A stretch of DNA of 64,000 bases, taken from the NCBI GenBank assembly GCA_019635585.1, contig JAHBZE010000001.1:1364001-1428000 (forward strand), in the 5' to 3' direction. The position numbers and the translations under genes are program-made. This stretch comes from Xanthobacteraceae bacterium. GTDB taxonomy: Bacteria > Pseudomonadota > Alphaproteobacteria > Rhizobiales > Xanthobacteraceae. The notes below the pieces were generated by a model. It saw nothing but the letters and a program-made list of their open reading frames with translations, did no database searches and had not been told where the DNA came from. This document shows, in pieces, positions 18,961 through 27,641 of this stretch (position 1 is the first letter of the stretch; every line of letters begins with the position of its first letter).

Positions 18961-18998
18961 CCGGCCTCCCGCGTGCGTCGCGGAGGAGCCGGGTTTTT
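18961..18998 (+). terminator. likely intrinsic terminator after hprK
   Basis: A GC-rich stem opens with CCGGCCTCCCGCG and closes with CGCGGAGGAGCCGG, with one slipped base. A run of five T follows at 18994-18998. It separates chvI-chvG-hprK from the EIIA-HPr pair. Confidence 0.65.
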
Positions 18999-19025
18999 CC
19001 GTGTAACCTACCCCGGCGGAGCCTG

Positions 19026-19433
19026 ATGATCGGTCTCGTTCTCGTCACCCATGGCCGGCTTGCCGTCGAGTTCCGCTCGGCGCTCGAGCACGTTGTCGGC
19101 CCGCAAAAGCAGATCGAGACGGTCACGATCGGGCCGGACGACGACATCGAGCGTTGCCGCAAGCAGATCATCGACGCGGTGAAGAAGGTCGATAGCGGCC
19201 AGGGAGTCGCGATTCTGACCGACATGTTCGGCGGCACCCCCTCCAATCTCGCAATCTCGGTAATGAACACGCCGAACGTCGAGGTGGTCGCAGGCATCAA
19301 CCTGCCGATGCTGGTGAAGCTCGCGAAGGTCCGGGGCGACACGCCGCTCACGCAGGCCGTCGCGCATGCGCAGGACGCCGGCCGCAAATACATCAACATC
19401 GCAAGCCGCGTGCTTGCCGGTACGGGCAAATAA
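19026..19433 (+). CDS. PTS EIIA component, mannose type
   Basis: 135 residues with the EIIA-Man fold. The N-terminal VTHG holds His9, the phosphoryl acceptor, and VAILTDMFGGTPSNLAI near residue 60 is the family hallmark. It sits in front of HPr, with hprK upstream, and no sugar EIIB/EIIC is nearby. It therefore belongs to the regulatory, transport-free PTS of alphaproteobacteria, where it signals carbon and nitrogen status instead of importing sugar. It is often called manX in rhizobia. Confidence 0.92.
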   Translation: MIGLVLVTHGRLAVEFRSALEHVVGPQKQIETVTIGPDDDIERCRKQIIDAVKKVDSGQGVAILTDMFGGTPSNLAISVMNTPNVEVVAGINLPMLVKLAKVRGDTPLTQAVAHAQDAGRKYINIASRVLAGTGK

Positions 19434-19434
19434 C

Positions 19435-19767
19435 GTGGCGAATTCCGAACTGCCGCCGGAAGAGGACTGTAAGCCGAATGCGCCGGTAGCAGTTGGCGCA
19501 CTCTCGAAGGAATTACCGATCATCAACAAGCGCGGGCTGCATGCGCGCGCATCCGCCAAGTTCGTGCAGATGGCGGAAAAATACGACGCGAAGATCAAGG
19601 TCACCCGCTGCGGCGAGACCGTGAACGGCGACTCGATCATGGGGCTTCTGATGCTTGCCGCCGGTCCCGGCACCACCATTCAGGTGACCTGCGAGGGCGC
19701 GCAGGCGCGCGAAGCGCTCGACGCGCTCGAACAATTACTCGCGACGAAATTCGGCGAAGAAGAATAA
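19435..19767 (+). CDS. ptsH: phosphocarrier protein HPr
   Basis: Begins at a GTG at 19435, one base after the EIIA stop; no ATG is available before the conserved region. The 110-residue product has a 24-residue N-terminal extension compared with usual HPr, then NKRGLHARASAKF with active His36, and the regulatory serine region GETVNGDSIMGLLML, the target of HprK. It passes phosphate from EI (not in window) to EIIA proteins. It converges with the MFS gene, only 2 bases apart, with no terminator visible between them. Confidence 0.92.
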   Translation: MANSELPPEEDCKPNAPVAVGALSKELPIINKRGLHARASAKFVQMAEKYDAKIKVTRCGETVNGDSIMGLLMLAAGPGTTIQVTCEGAQAREALDALEQLLATKFGEEE

Positions 19768-19769
19768 CG

Positions 19770-20966
19770 CTAGACGCGCGCGTCGGCGGCGTCTCCGACG
19801 TGCCCTTTGCGTCCGGCGTGCCAGCCGACGAAGGCCTGCGCGCCCGCGCAGATCACGAGCATCCAGAGCGCCGCGATCCAGCCGTGCGCCCAATCGTGCA
19901 GCGCGCCGAACAGCACCGGCCCCGCGGCCGCGATGCCATAACCCACCGACTGTGCCATGCCGGATAGTGCCGCCGCCTGACGCGCATCCGCAGCGCGCAT
20001 CGCAAAGAACGCGAGCGCAAGCGGAAAGCAGAAGCCGAGGGCGATGCCGGAGATGATGACCCAGACGACGATAAACTGCGGCCACAGGATCATGCCGATA
20101 TAGCCCGCGAGCATCGCAGTGCTCCAGAATACACTTAATGCGCGCTGATCCCTGAAGCGGGCGACGATTGCCGGAAAAACGAGTCCAACCGGAATGCCGA
20201 GCGCCGGAAATAGCGCGGTGATCCAGCCGGCCGCCACCGGCGCGTAGCCTTGATCCTGCAGGATCGAAGAGAGCCAGCTCAGCACAGTATAGAAGCTCAT
20301 CGACTGCAGGCCCATGAACAGGGTCACGTTCCAACCAAGCTTCGAGCGCCACACACTCTGCTCCGCTTTCGCACCGGGCGAAGCCAGCGGCTTGGTTGCC
20401 TTCCTGAGCTCCGGCAACAAGATGAGCGCGGTGATAACCGCGGGGACAAACCAGACCGCGAGCGAGCCGCGCCAGCCGCCCGGGAGTATCTGCGCGAACG
20501 GCACCGCGACGCCGGATGAAAGCGAAGCGAAGCTCGCAAGCGTCGTCGCGTAGACGCTCGTCATCAGTCCGACCTTGTCCGGAAAGTCGCGCTTGATCAG
20601 CGCAGGCACCAGCACGTTGCCGACCGCAATCGCGGCGGCGAGCAGTATCGAGCCCGCATATAGCATGAACAGCGAAGGCACCGAGCGAAGCAGTGTGCCG
20701 GCCGCAAGCACGATGAGCGCGACGAAGATCGCGCGTTCCATGCCGAGCTTGCCGCCGATCGCAGCAGCCCAGGGCGACATGAAAGCGAATGCCGCAAGCG
20801 GGATCGAGGTGAGTACACCCGCGAGCACCGCTGAAAGACCGGTGTCGGTACGGATGAATTCGAGCAGCGGCCCAACGCCGGTGATCGCCGGACGCAGGTT
20901 GAGGGAAATCAGGAAGATCACCGCCACCAGCAGAAAGCGGCTGGCGGTCGCATGGGGGCTGTTCAA
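19770..20966 (-). CDS. CynX/NimT-type MFS transporter
   Basis: 398 residues with about twelve hydrophobic helices. Family marks are SLNLRPAITGVGPLLE in helix 1 and the loop region ALIKRDFPDKVGLMTSVY near 130-148. CynX/NimT (2-nitroimidazole/cyanate) members are proton-coupled inner-membrane transporters with poorly known substrates. No cyanase gene is nearby, so cyanate is not implied. It ends against ptsH. Confidence 0.85.
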   Translation of the reverse strand: MNSPHATASRFLLVAVIFLISLNLRPAITGVGPLLEFIRTDTGLSAVLAGVLTSIPLAAFAFMSPWAAAIGGKLGMERAIFVALIVLAAGTLLRSVPSLFMLYAGSILLAAAIAVGNVLVPALIKRDFPDKVGLMTSVYATTLASFASLSSGVAVPFAQILPGGWRGSLAVWFVPAVITALILLPELRKATKPLASPGAKAEQSVWRSKLGWNVTLFMGLQSMSFYTVLSWLSSILQDQGYAPVAAGWITALFPALGIPVGLVFPAIVARFRDQRALSVFWSTAMLAGYIGMILWPQFIVVWVIISGIALGFCFPLALAFFAMRAADARQAAALSGMAQSVGYGIAAAGPVLFGALHDWAHGWIAALWMLVICAGAQAFVGWHAGRKGHVGDAADARV

Positions 20967-21023
20967 GGAAGGGCCTTTCTACGCAGTTCGGCCGCGCTTA
21001 TAGCCGCTATTGACCCCCATAAA

Positions 21024-21047
21024 CGACATAAAGAAATCTTTATGTCG
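21024..21047. promoter_or_regulatory. perfect 11-bp inverted repeat operator ahead of ahcY
   Basis: The arm CGACATAAAGA is followed by AA and then its exact reverse complement, a 24-bp dyad. The A/T-rich ATAAAGA core stands out from the GC-rich surroundings. It is 100 bases before the ahcY ATG and also upstream of the divergent MFS gene. Shape and position fit the ArsR-family SAM- or SAH-responsive regulators (SahR/SamR types) known to control methionine-cycle genes in Proteobacteria. The regulator gene is not in the window. Confidence 0.7.
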
Positions 21048-21092
21048 CGGTTGCCCCTCCCCGCCGCGGCTGCTATAGCCACGCCCGAAATT

Positions 21093-21112
21093 GCGCAGGC
21101 GAGCCCCTGCGC
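21093..21112 (+). promoter_or_regulatory. 5'-leader hairpin of ahcY
   Basis: GCGCAGG at 21093-21099 pairs perfectly with CCTGCGC at 21106-21112 around a six-base loop. It lies 35 bases before the ahcY start. I could not match the leader to a known SAM or SAH riboswitch. Confidence 0.35.
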
Positions 21113-21147
21113 CAATCCCGTTTCACAAGCAACATCGAAGGATCGTC

Positions 21148-22569
21148 ATGACCGCTGCGTTGAAAGCCGTCGCCAAGGATTACATCGTAAAGGACATCGG
21201 CCTTGCCGATTTCGGCCGCAAGGAAATCTCCCTCGCCGAAACCGAAATGCCGGGCCTGATGGCGATCCGCGAGGAATACGCAAAGCAGCAGCCGCTCAAG
21301 GGCGCGAAGATCGCCGGCTCGCTTCACATGACGATCCAGACCGCGGTGCTGATCGAAACGCTAAAAGCACTCGGCGCCGACGTGCGCTGGGTTTCGTGCA
21401 ACATCTATTCGACGCAGGACCACGCCGCCGCCGCGATCGCAGCCGCCGGAATCCCGGTGTTCGCCATCAAGGGCGAGTCGCTGAAAGACTACTGGGACTA
21501 CACCGCAAAGCTGTTCGAGTGGCATGACGGCGGCGTGCCGAACATGATTCTCGACGACGGCGGCGACGCGACGCTGTTCGTACATCTCGGCGTGAAGGCC
21601 GAGGGCGGCGAAACCTCGTTCCTCGAAAAAGCGAACTCCGAAGAAGAAACGATCCTGTTCGCGCTCATCAAGCGCCTCCTGAAAGAAAAGCCGAAGGGCT
21701 GGTTCGGCGAGATCGCGAAGTCGGTGAAGGGCGTTTCGGAAGAGACCACCACCGGCGTGCATCGTCTCTATGAAATGCAGAAGGCGGGCACGCTGTTGTG
21801 GCCCGCGATCAACGTCAACGACTCGGTCACAAAATCGAAGTTCGACAATCTCTATGGCTGCCGCGAATCGCTGGTCGACGGCATCCGCCGCGGTACCGAC
21901 GTCATGATGTCGGGCAAGGTCGCGATGGTCGCGGGCTTCGGCGATGTCGGCAAGGGTTCGGCGGCTTCGCTCCGTCAGGCTGGCTGCCGTGTACTCGTCT
22001 CCGAAATCGATCCGATCTGCGCGCTGCAGGCGGCGATGGAAGGTTACGAAGTCACCACGATGGAAGACGCGGCACCGCGCGCCGACATCTTCTGCACCGC
22101 CACCGGCAACAAGGACGTGATTACGATCGAGCACATGCGCGCGATGAAGGACCGCGCCATCGTCTGCAACATCGGCCACTTCGACAACGAAATTCAGGTC
22201 GCTGGCCTGAAGAACCTGAAGTGGGACAACATCAAGCCGCAAGTCGACGAGATCACCTTCCCCGACGGCCACCGCATCATTCTCTTATCCGAAGGCCGCC
22301 TCGTGAACCTCGGCAACGCCATGGGCCACCCGAGCTTCGTGATGTCGGCGTCGTTCTCGAACCAGACGCTCGCGCAGATCGAACTCTGGGCGAACTCCGG
22401 CAAGTACGAGAAGAAGGTCTATACGCTCCCGAAGCGTCTCGACGAGGCGGTGGCACGGCTGCATCTCGACAAGATCGGCGTGAAGCTGACCAAGCTGCGC
22501 TCGGATCAGGCCGACTATATCGGCGTGCCGCAGGAAGGCCCGTTCAAGGCGGATCACTACCGCTACTGA
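21148..22569 (+). CDS. ahcY: adenosylhomocysteinase
   Basis: The ATG at 21148 follows GAAGGA at 21137-21142. The 473-residue product hydrolyses S-adenosylhomocysteine to adenosine and homocysteine in the cytoplasm, relieving product inhibition of methyltransferases. Visible features are the N-terminal [17 protein letters not shown], the NAD-binding loop [21 protein letters not shown], and the C-terminal KADHYRY with the conserved Lys and Tyr that close the cofactor pocket. The length is typical of the bacterial enzyme with the 40-residue insertion. Confidence 0.97.
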   Translation: MTAALKAVAKDYIVKDIGLADFGRKEISLAETEMPGLMAIREEYAKQQPLKGAKIAGSLHMTIQTAVLIETLKALGADVRWVSCNIYSTQDHAAAAIAAAGIPVFAIKGESLKDYWDYTAKLFEWHDGGVPNMILDDGGDATLFVHLGVKAEGGETSFLEKANSEEETILFALIKRLLKEKPKGWFGEIAKSVKGVSEETTTGVHRLYEMQKAGTLLWPAINVNDSVTKSKFDNLYGCRESLVDGIRRGTDVMMSGKVAMVAGFGDVGKGSAASLRQAGCRVLVSEIDPICALQAAMEGYEVTTMEDAAPRADIFCTATGNKDVITIEHMRAMKDRAIVCNIGHFDNEIQVAGLKNLKWDNIKPQVDEITFPDGHRIILLSEGRLVNLGNAMGHPSFVMSASFSNQTLAQIELWANSGKYEKKVYTLPKRLDEAVARLHLDKIGVKLTKLRSDQADYIGVPQEGPFKADHYRY

Positions 22570-22617
22570 GTTCTCCGCCAACGGGTCGGCTTTCCGACTC
22601 CAATCGTTAACTTTCGT

Positions 22618-22655
22618 GATCGCCGGACGGGAAACCGTCCGGCGATTTCGTTTTT
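22618..22655 (+). terminator. intrinsic terminator of ahcY
   Basis: The stem ATCGCCGGACGG pairs exactly with CCGTCCGGCGAT across a GAAA tetraloop, then TTCGTTTTT. It starts about 50 bases after the ahcY stop. Confidence 0.9.
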
Positions 22656-22756
22656 CGCGGCAATTTCCGTCACAACTTCGCCGGTTTGGCGTAAGATATG
22701 AGTCGATAAGGGGCTGGCATCGAACTGAATCGCGCACTTGCGCGTTGGGCTGAAGA

Positions 22757-23557
22757 ATGTGCCGCTGGATTGCCTATCGGGGCGAAGAGACCGCGCTCGA
22801 GCGCTACGTCACCGCTCCTGACCACTCCCTCATCCATCAAAGCCTGCATGCGCTGGAGTCGGAAGGCTCCACCAACGGCGACGGCTTCGGCCTCGGCTGG
22901 TATTCGCCGCGCGCCACAGAGCCCGGCATTTATCGCGAGATACGTCCGGCCTGGTCCGACGACAACGTGCGCAATCTCTGCCGCCACATTCGCTCGAAAC
23001 TGTTCTTCGCGCATATCCGGGCAAGCACCGGCACCGCGACCACGCGGCCGAACTGCCACCCGTTTTCCTACGGCCCGTGGATGTTCATGCATAACGGCCA
23101 GATCGGCGAATGGCCGCTGATCCGCCGCCAAGTCGAAGCGTTGATCGACGATAAATTCTATCCCTGCCGCATCGGCACCACCGATTCCGAAGCGGTATTC
23201 CTCGCGATCCTGTCCGCCGGGCTCGAGAACGATCCGATCGGCGCAACCGCGCGTACCATGACGATCGTCACCGATCTCGTGAAGAAGAGCGGCACCGAGC
23301 GCCCGGTGCGCTTCACCGCGGCACTCTCCGACGGGCAGAACCTGTTCGCGTTTCGCTATGCCTCCGACGACACCGCGACCTCGCTTTATTATCGCGACAT
23401 CGGCGACGCGGCGCTGATCGTGTCGGAGCCCTTGGACATGGACCGCACCTTCTGGAATCCGGTGCCGGCCAATTCGCTGATTATCGCGAGCCAAGGCAAG
23501 AAACTCGCCGTGCAGCCGTTCGCGGTCGAGCCCCCGCAGCTTCGGGCTGTCGGCTAA
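22757..23557 (+). CDS. class II glutamine amidotransferase (YafJ-like)
   Basis: 266 residues. Met1-Cys2 gives the N-terminal nucleophile cysteine after Met removal. STNGDGFGLGWY, FFAHIRASTGT and WMFMHNGQIGEW are the Ntn-hydrolase glutaminase signatures. Only the glutaminase domain is present, with no attached synthetase. Related stand-alone proteins include YafJ and the EgtC hydrolase of ergothioneine synthesis; no other egt genes are nearby, so I do not assign that role. It shares 4 bases (CTAA) with the convergent GNAT gene. Confidence 0.85.
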   Translation: MCRWIAYRGEETALERYVTAPDHSLIHQSLHALESEGSTNGDGFGLGWYSPRATEPGIYREIRPAWSDDNVRNLCRHIRSKLFFAHIRASTGTATTRPNCHPFSYGPWMFMHNGQIGEWPLIRRQVEALIDDKFYPCRIGTTDSEAVFLAILSAGLENDPIGATARTMTIVTDLVKKSGTERPVRFTAALSDGQNLFAFRYASDDTATSLYYRDIGDAALIVSEPLDMDRTFWNPVPANSLIIASQGKKLAVQPFAVEPPQLRAVG

Positions 23558-24057
23558 AGCACCTTCTGCATCAGCACGAGATCGAGCGGACGTCCGAACT
23601 TCTCGCCGATGCCGGGCATGCGGCCGACTTCCGTAAACCCGAACTTCTCATGCAGCTTGATCGAGGGCGCGTTCGCGGCGTCGATCGCGCCGACCATATT
23701 GCGCTTGCCCATCTTTCTCGCTTCCGCGATCAGCGCTTCCATCAGCATCCGGCCCGCACCGTTGCCGCGCGAACCGCGTTCGACATAGATCGAATGCTCG
23801 ACGGTGACGCGGTAGCCGTCGTGCGGACGAAAATCGCCGAAGGTGCCGTAGCCGAGCACGCCGTCGGCTTCTGCGACCAGCACCGGAAAGCCCTTCCCGG
23901 TCCGCTCCAGAAGCCACGCCTTGCGGTCCTCCAGCGAACCGGCCGTTTCGTTCCAGATCGCGGTCGTGTTCTGAACCGCATCGGCATAGATCAAAAAAAT
24001 CGCCCGGAGGTCGGCTTCGGTCGCCGGGCGCACTTCGATGGTCGCTTTCATCATCAT
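23554..24057 (-). CDS. GNAT N-acetyltransferase, phosphinothricin-acetyltransferase-like
   Basis: 167 residues with the Pat/MnaT arrangement: IRPATEADL-like start (EVRPATEADLRAIFLIY), WNETAGSLEDRKAW, HSIYVERGSRGNGAGRML as the acetyl-CoA pyrophosphate loop (motif A), and LHEKFGFTEVGRM near the C-terminus. Such enzymes acetylate amino acids or analogues such as methionine sulfoximine. The natural substrate is not known. Three ATG codons run in a row at the start, so the precise start is uncertain by two residues. Confidence 0.88.
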   Translation of the reverse strand: MMMKATIEVRPATEADLRAIFLIYADAVQNTTAIWNETAGSLEDRKAWLLERTGKGFPVLVAEADGVLGYGTFGDFRPHDGYRVTVEHSIYVERGSRGNGAGRMLMEALIAEARKMGKRNMVGAIDAANAPSIKLHEKFGFTEVGRMPGIGEKFGRPLDLVLMQKVL

Positions 24058-24143
24058 GGCGCCAGTCTAGCCCAGATCCTTATGGGATGAGGCCATTTAA
24101 GCCCCTTTGCGCCGCCATGAGCAGGTGCTAACACCCGCGCGCC

Positions 24144-25952
24144 ATGCCCACACCCATCGAAAACATCCGCAATTTCTCGATCGTCGCGCATATCGACCAC
24201 GGGAAATCCACGCTCGCCGACCGCCTGATCCAGCTGACCGGCGCCATGGACGCGCGCGAGATGGCGGGCAAGGAGCAGGTGCTCGACAACATGGATATCG
24301 AGCGCGAGCGCGGCATCACGATCAAGGCGCAGACCGTACGCCTCAACTACAAGGCAAAGAACGGCCAGAATTACGTTCTGAACCTGATCGACACGCCGGG
24401 GCATGTCGACTTCGCTTACGAGGTGAACCGTTCGCTCGCGGCCTGCGAGGGCTCGCTGCTCGTGGTCGATGCGAGCCAAGGCGTCGAAGCGCAGACGCTC
24501 GCCAACGTCTATCAGGCGATCGACAACAATCACGAGATCGTGCCGGTCCTGAACAAGATCGACCTGCCCGCGGCCGAACCGGAAAAGGTGAAGGCGCAGA
24601 TCGAAGAAGTGATCGGCATCGACGCGTCGGGCGCGATCGGCATTTCGGCCAAGACCGGCGAAGGCGTGCCGGATGTTCTGGAAGCGATCGTCGAGAAATT
24701 GCCGGCGCCGAAGGGCGACCGCAACGCGCCGCTGAAGGCGCTCCTCGTCGATAGCTGGTACGATGCCTATCTCGGTGTCGTGGTGCTCGTGCGCATTATC
24801 GACGGCACCATGCGCAAGAATCAGCGCATCCGCATGATGGGCGCGCACGCCGCTTACGATCTGGACCGCGTCGGCGTCATCAATCCGAAGAAGACGGAAG
24901 TCGACGAACTCGGCCCCGGCGAAATCGGATTCTTCACGGCATCCATCAAGGAAGTCGCGGACACGCGCGTCGGCGACACCATTACCGACGACAGAAAACC
25001 CGTCGATACGCCGCTCGCGGGTTTCCGCCCGGCACAGCCGGTCGTGTTCTGCGGACTGTTCCCGGTGGACGCCGCCGACTTCGAAGCGTTGCGCGCGGCG
25101 ATGTCGAAGCTCAGACTCAACGACGCGAGCTTTTCATTTGAAATGGAAACGAGTGCCGCGCTCGGTTTCGGCTTCCGCTGCGGCTTCCTCGGGCTTCTGC
25201 ATCTCGAAATCATTCAGGAACGTTTGTCGCGCGAATTCGATCTCGAACTGATCGCAACCGCACCTTCGGTGATCTACGAAATCCGTCAGACCGACGGCAC
25301 GGTGATGGAGTTGCACAATCCGGTCGACATGCCGGATGTCGTGAAGATCGCTGAAATCTACGAGCCGTGGATCAGGGCGACGATTCTGACGCCCGACGAA
25401 TATCTCGGCTCGGTCATCAAGCTCTGCCAGGACCGGCGCGGAAACCAGAAGAACCTTTCTTATGTCGGCGCGCGCGCGATGGTCGAATACGAACTGCCGC
25501 TCAACGAAGTGGTGTTCGACTTCTACGACCGGCTGAAATCGATCTCGAAGGGCTATGCTTCGTTCGACTACAAGATGGACGACCGCCGCCCCGGCGATCT
25601 CGTGCGGCTATCGATTCTCGTCAACAACGAGCCGGTGGACGCGCTGGCGATGCTCGTCCACCGCACGCGCGCGGAAAGCCGCGGGCGGGCGATGTGCGAG
25701 AAGCTCAAAGAGCTGATCCCGCCGCACATGTTCCAGGTGCCGATTCAGGCCGCGATCGGCGGCAAGGTAATCGCGCGCGAAACCGTGCGCGCGTTGCGCA
25801 AGGACGTGACGGCGAAGTGCTACGGCGGCGACGCCACCCGCAAGCGCAAGCTCCTCGAGAAGCAGAAAGAGGGCAAAAAGAAAATGCGCCAATACGGTAA
25901 GGTCGACATTCCGCAGGAAGCCTTCATCGCGGCGTTGAAGGTGGATGGGTGA
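24144..25952 (+). CDS. lepA: elongation factor 4 (LepA)
   Basis: 602 residues, the full length of LepA. The GTPase domain has G1 [10 protein letters not shown]3 DTPGHVDF and G4 NKIDLP. It is followed by domain II, the EF-G-like domains III and V, and the LepA-specific C-terminal domain (from about 490; [17 protein letters not shown] and [19 protein letters not shown]). It binds the ribosome and back-translocates or helps initiation under stress. It is a single-gene unit, with a terminator about 130 bases after the stop. Confidence 0.97.
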   Translation: MPTPIENIRNFSIVAHIDHGKSTLADRLIQLTGAMDAREMAGKEQVLDNMDIERERGITIKAQTVRLNYKAKNGQNYVLNLIDTPGHVDFAYEVNRSLAACEGSLLVVDASQGVEAQTLANVYQAIDNNHEIVPVLNKIDLPAAEPEKVKAQIEEVIGIDASGAIGISAKTGEGVPDVLEAIVEKLPAPKGDRNAPLKALLVDSWYDAYLGVVVLVRIIDGTMRKNQRIRMMGAHAAYDLDRVGVINPKKTEVDELGPGEIGFFTASIKEVADTRVGDTITDDRKPVDTPLAGFRPAQPVVFCGLFPVDAADFEALRAAMSKLRLNDASFSFEMETSAALGFGFRCGFLGLLHLEIIQERLSREFDLELIATAPSVIYEIRQTDGTVMELHNPVDMPDVVKIAEIYEPWIRATILTPDEYLGSVIKLCQDRRGNQKNLSYVGARAMVEYELPLNEVVFDFYDRLKSISKGYASFDYKMDDRRPGDLVRLSILVNNEPVDALAMLVHRTRAESRGRAMCEKLKELIPPHMFQVPIQAAIGGKVIARETVRALRKDVTAKCYGGDATRKRKLLEKQKEGKKKMRQYGKVDIPQEAFIAALKVDG

Positions 25953-26080
25953 AATTCGACATTGAGCGGTAGTTTTGCTTTTGGACACCTTGATTTTATC
26001 AATGCTTGACGCTCTTGAGGGGATAGATGTCCATCGACGCGGTCGCTTCATCTGAGCAAATATCAAACCGCGCCAACACA

Positions 26081-26108
26081 CACGCCCCGCAGTCGCGGGG
26101 CGTTTTGT
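26081..26108 (+). terminator. intrinsic terminator downstream of lepA
   Basis: CGCCCCGC at 26083-26090 pairs with GCGGGGCG at 26095-26102 over a four-base loop, followed by TTTTGTCTTT. A similar hairpin occurs at 27072. Confidence 0.8.
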
Positions 26109-26144
26109 CTTTCAGAATCTGTTGCCTACTGAACCGTCGGAATC

Positions 26145-26912
26145 TCAGCGGCCTGGCAGCGTTAGAACTCTGCCCGCGGGGACGCGCAGCCGCAGGTTTC
26201 CGCTCATGGAATTGACCTTCAGCGTCTTCAGTTGTGCTTCGCTCAGCTTCTCGCCGTTGATCGCCCGCACCTCCATGCTCTTGATGATGAGCACCGAAGT
26301 GCCCGTGTCGCTCTTATCGCGACCGATGTTGAAGCCGAACATGGTGCCGCCCGAAGGTGGGTGCCCAGCGAACTCGACGATCTTCCTTCCGTTGATGAAC
26401 ATCGTCGCCTGATTGCCCTTCACGACGACGCTCACCTCATTAGTCACGTTCTTGCCGATACGGATCGCATCCGACTTTCTTTCGGCAACCGGCCGGATGG
26501 TCTTCCCGTTCTGCACGCGGTTCACACCGTAGGTGCCCCAACCCGGCGTCGGATAGACATAGGTCCAGTAGCCGTTGTCGAAATCGGAGAACCAAAACGC
26601 CACGCCGAAATATGTCTCCCCCTTATCGGACGAGACATCGATCTGAAATGTGGCACAGACTTCATAATCAGTGAGAAGATCGGCCTGATTGAGTTGGCCG
26701 ACGGCCTTGCCGGGCATCAGCTTGTATACGAGCCCGGTCGGACCGAACGTGCGCCCGGGCTCATTGCTGTCGAAGTCCCAAGACGGCTGCATCTTTTCGA
26801 ATTTGTCCTCGAAAAGGATCTGCCCCGTTCCACATGCCGCCGCCGCGTTCGTGCCTGCGCAAAATATGGCGGCAAGCAAGACCACCTTAAATTTGGATTT
26901 CACATTTGACAT
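26145..26912 (-). CDS. secreted beta-sandwich protein (DUF1080/concanavalin-like), function unknown
   Basis: 255 residues with a clear signal peptide (KFKVVLLAAIFCAGTNAAAA, cleavage near residue 25). The mature part starts with CGTGQILFEDKFEKMQPSWD and continues with alternating strands such as TYFGVAFWFSDFDNGYWTY and GNQATMFINGRKIVEFAG. This is the pattern of 3-keto-disaccharide hydrolase/DUF1080 and LamG-type jelly-roll domains that bind or cleave glycans. No catalytic residue can be named. It is a single gene with palindromic repeats upstream. Confidence 0.65.
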   Translation of the reverse strand: MSNVKSKFKVVLLAAIFCAGTNAAAACGTGQILFEDKFEKMQPSWDFDSNEPGRTFGPTGLVYKLMPGKAVGQLNQADLLTDYEVCATFQIDVSSDKGETYFGVAFWFSDFDNGYWTYVYPTPGWGTYGVNRVQNGKTIRPVAERKSDAIRIGKNVTNEVSVVVKGNQATMFINGRKIVEFAGHPPSGGTMFGFNIGRDKSDTGTSVLIIKSMEVRAINGEKLSEAQLKTLKVNSMSGNLRLRVPAGRVLTLPGR

Positions 26913-27018
26913 GGCTCAACCCGTTCTGACCCGACCAAGCAGGAAGCAGCTTCTCCACCGGCGCGGCGAAATCAGTGCAATATGCGTTGCTTTGTTGCTG
27001 CGAATACCTCGCCTGGCT

Positions 27019-27032
27019 TTGACTTGCGTCAA
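27019..27032. promoter_or_regulatory. FNR/FixK-type dyad
   Basis: TTGACTTGCGTCAA has the TTGA-N6-TCAA form of Crp/Fnr-family oxygen regulators (Fnr, FixK) of alphaproteobacteria. It lies about 107 bases ahead of the minus-strand secreted protein gene, which would place a transcription start some 40 bases further downstream and leave a leader of about 70 bases. Function is inference. Confidence 0.45.
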
Positions 27033-27069
27033 GCTGCATGGGTCGCTGCACTCGGGCGGCATGCGTGAA

Positions 27070-27099
27070 AACGCCCCGCTTTCGCGGTGCGTTTTGTTT
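27070..27099 (+). terminator. terminator-like hairpin without an obvious upstream gene
   Basis: CGCCCCGC and GCGGTGCG pair with a single mismatch, followed by TTTTGTTTCA; an A run on the left side makes it usable on both strands. No coding frame ends nearby on the plus strand, which leaves room for a short untranslated transcript starting near the FNR-like box. Confidence 0.45.
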
Positions 27100-27123
27100 C
27101 ATGCGTATCCTGTGAAACACAAA

Positions 27124-27240
27124 ACTCCCTCTCCCCTTTGGGGAGAGGGTTGGGGTGAGGGGCTTCTGAACGAAACTGGAATCTCAGTACCCCCTCACCC
27201 GGCGCTACGCGCCGACCTCTCCCCAATGGGGAGAGGTTGC
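27124..27240. repeat. composite palindromic intergenic repeat
   Basis: Two hairpins flank the element: CCCTCTCCCC/GGGGAGAGGG at 27127-27149 and CCTCTCCCC/GGGGAGAGG at 27216-27236. Between them GGGGTGAGGGG (27152-27162) is complementary to CCCCTCACCC (27191-27200), and GGCGC/GCGCC forms a small hairpin at 27201-27213. The whole is one nested dyad of about 115 bp. Similar C/T-rich 'CCCTCTCCCC' elements are scattered in many proteobacterial genomes as extragenic palindromes. Confidence 0.75.
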
Positions 27241-27245
27241 TTTCT

Positions 27246-27641
27246 TCAAGCCCAATAGGTCGGCACGCCGTAGTGGCTGTAGATCTTCTGGCCCTGCACG
27301 GTGTCCCAGGAATATTCCTTGCCCGGGTCGAAGTGCGGCGCGGCCTTCAATTCGGCTTCGGTAATGTTCACCTCATAGCCGCCGAGTTTCGGGTTGTAGT
27401 CGAGCTTGGCCCAGGGCACCGGATAATGATCGTGGCCGAGGCCGAGGAAGCCGCCGAAGCTCATGACCGCATAGGCCACCTGCCCCGAATATTTGTCGAT
27501 CATGACGCGCTCGATCGAGCCGATCTTGGTTCCGTCCGAGCGATAGACATTGGTGCCTTCGACCCGGTCGCTCTCGATCAGGTCGTGGGTGAGTTTCGTG
27601 TGCGCGGTATCGGCCATCGCGCGTGGTGCTGCGGTTGCCAT
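27246..27641 (-). CDS. PRC-barrel domain protein
   Basis: The ATG at 27641 is preceded by GAGGAGG, a near-perfect ribosome site; the frame extends 52 codons upstream without similarity. The 131-residue product contains one PRC-barrel (about 20-100) with VEGTNVYRSDGTKIGSIERV and GQVAYAVMSFGGFLGLG. PRC-barrel proteins bind RNA, photosynthetic reaction centres or other partners. In Hyphomicrobiales small copies like this often respond to envelope or desiccation stress, but no role is proven. It has no signal peptide. Confidence 0.82.
   Translation of the reverse strand: MATAAPRAMADTAHTKLTHDLIESDRVEGTNVYRSDGTKIGSIERVMIDKYSGQVAYAVMSFGGFLGLGHDHYPVPWAKLDYNPKLGGYEVNITEAELKAAPHFDPGKEYSWDTVQGQKIYSHYGVPTYWA

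Larger units (their letters stand above)
26913..27245. other. intergenic region with palindromic repeats and an FNR/FixK-like box
   Basis: 333 bases without a credible gene. It contains a TTGA-N6-TCAA dyad (27019-27032), a terminator-like hairpin (27070-27099) and a composite palindromic repeat (27124-27240), each listed separately. The base composition is less GC-rich before 27000. Short open frames exist but run through the repeats and look like chance. Confidence 0.6.

Noticed and set aside
21048-21147. SAM-II or SAH riboswitch ahead of ahcY
   Set aside because: Only one simple hairpin is evident; I could not find the pseudoknot or conserved core of either class by eye.
22757-23557. Assignment of the glutamine amidotransferase as EgtC
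   Set aside because: No egtB, egtD or egtA-like gene lies nearby, so ergothioneine synthesis is not supported by context.
26027-26215. 62-codon open frame after lepA
   Set aside because: It reads straight through the lepA terminator hairpin and overlaps the end of the minus-strand secreted protein gene.
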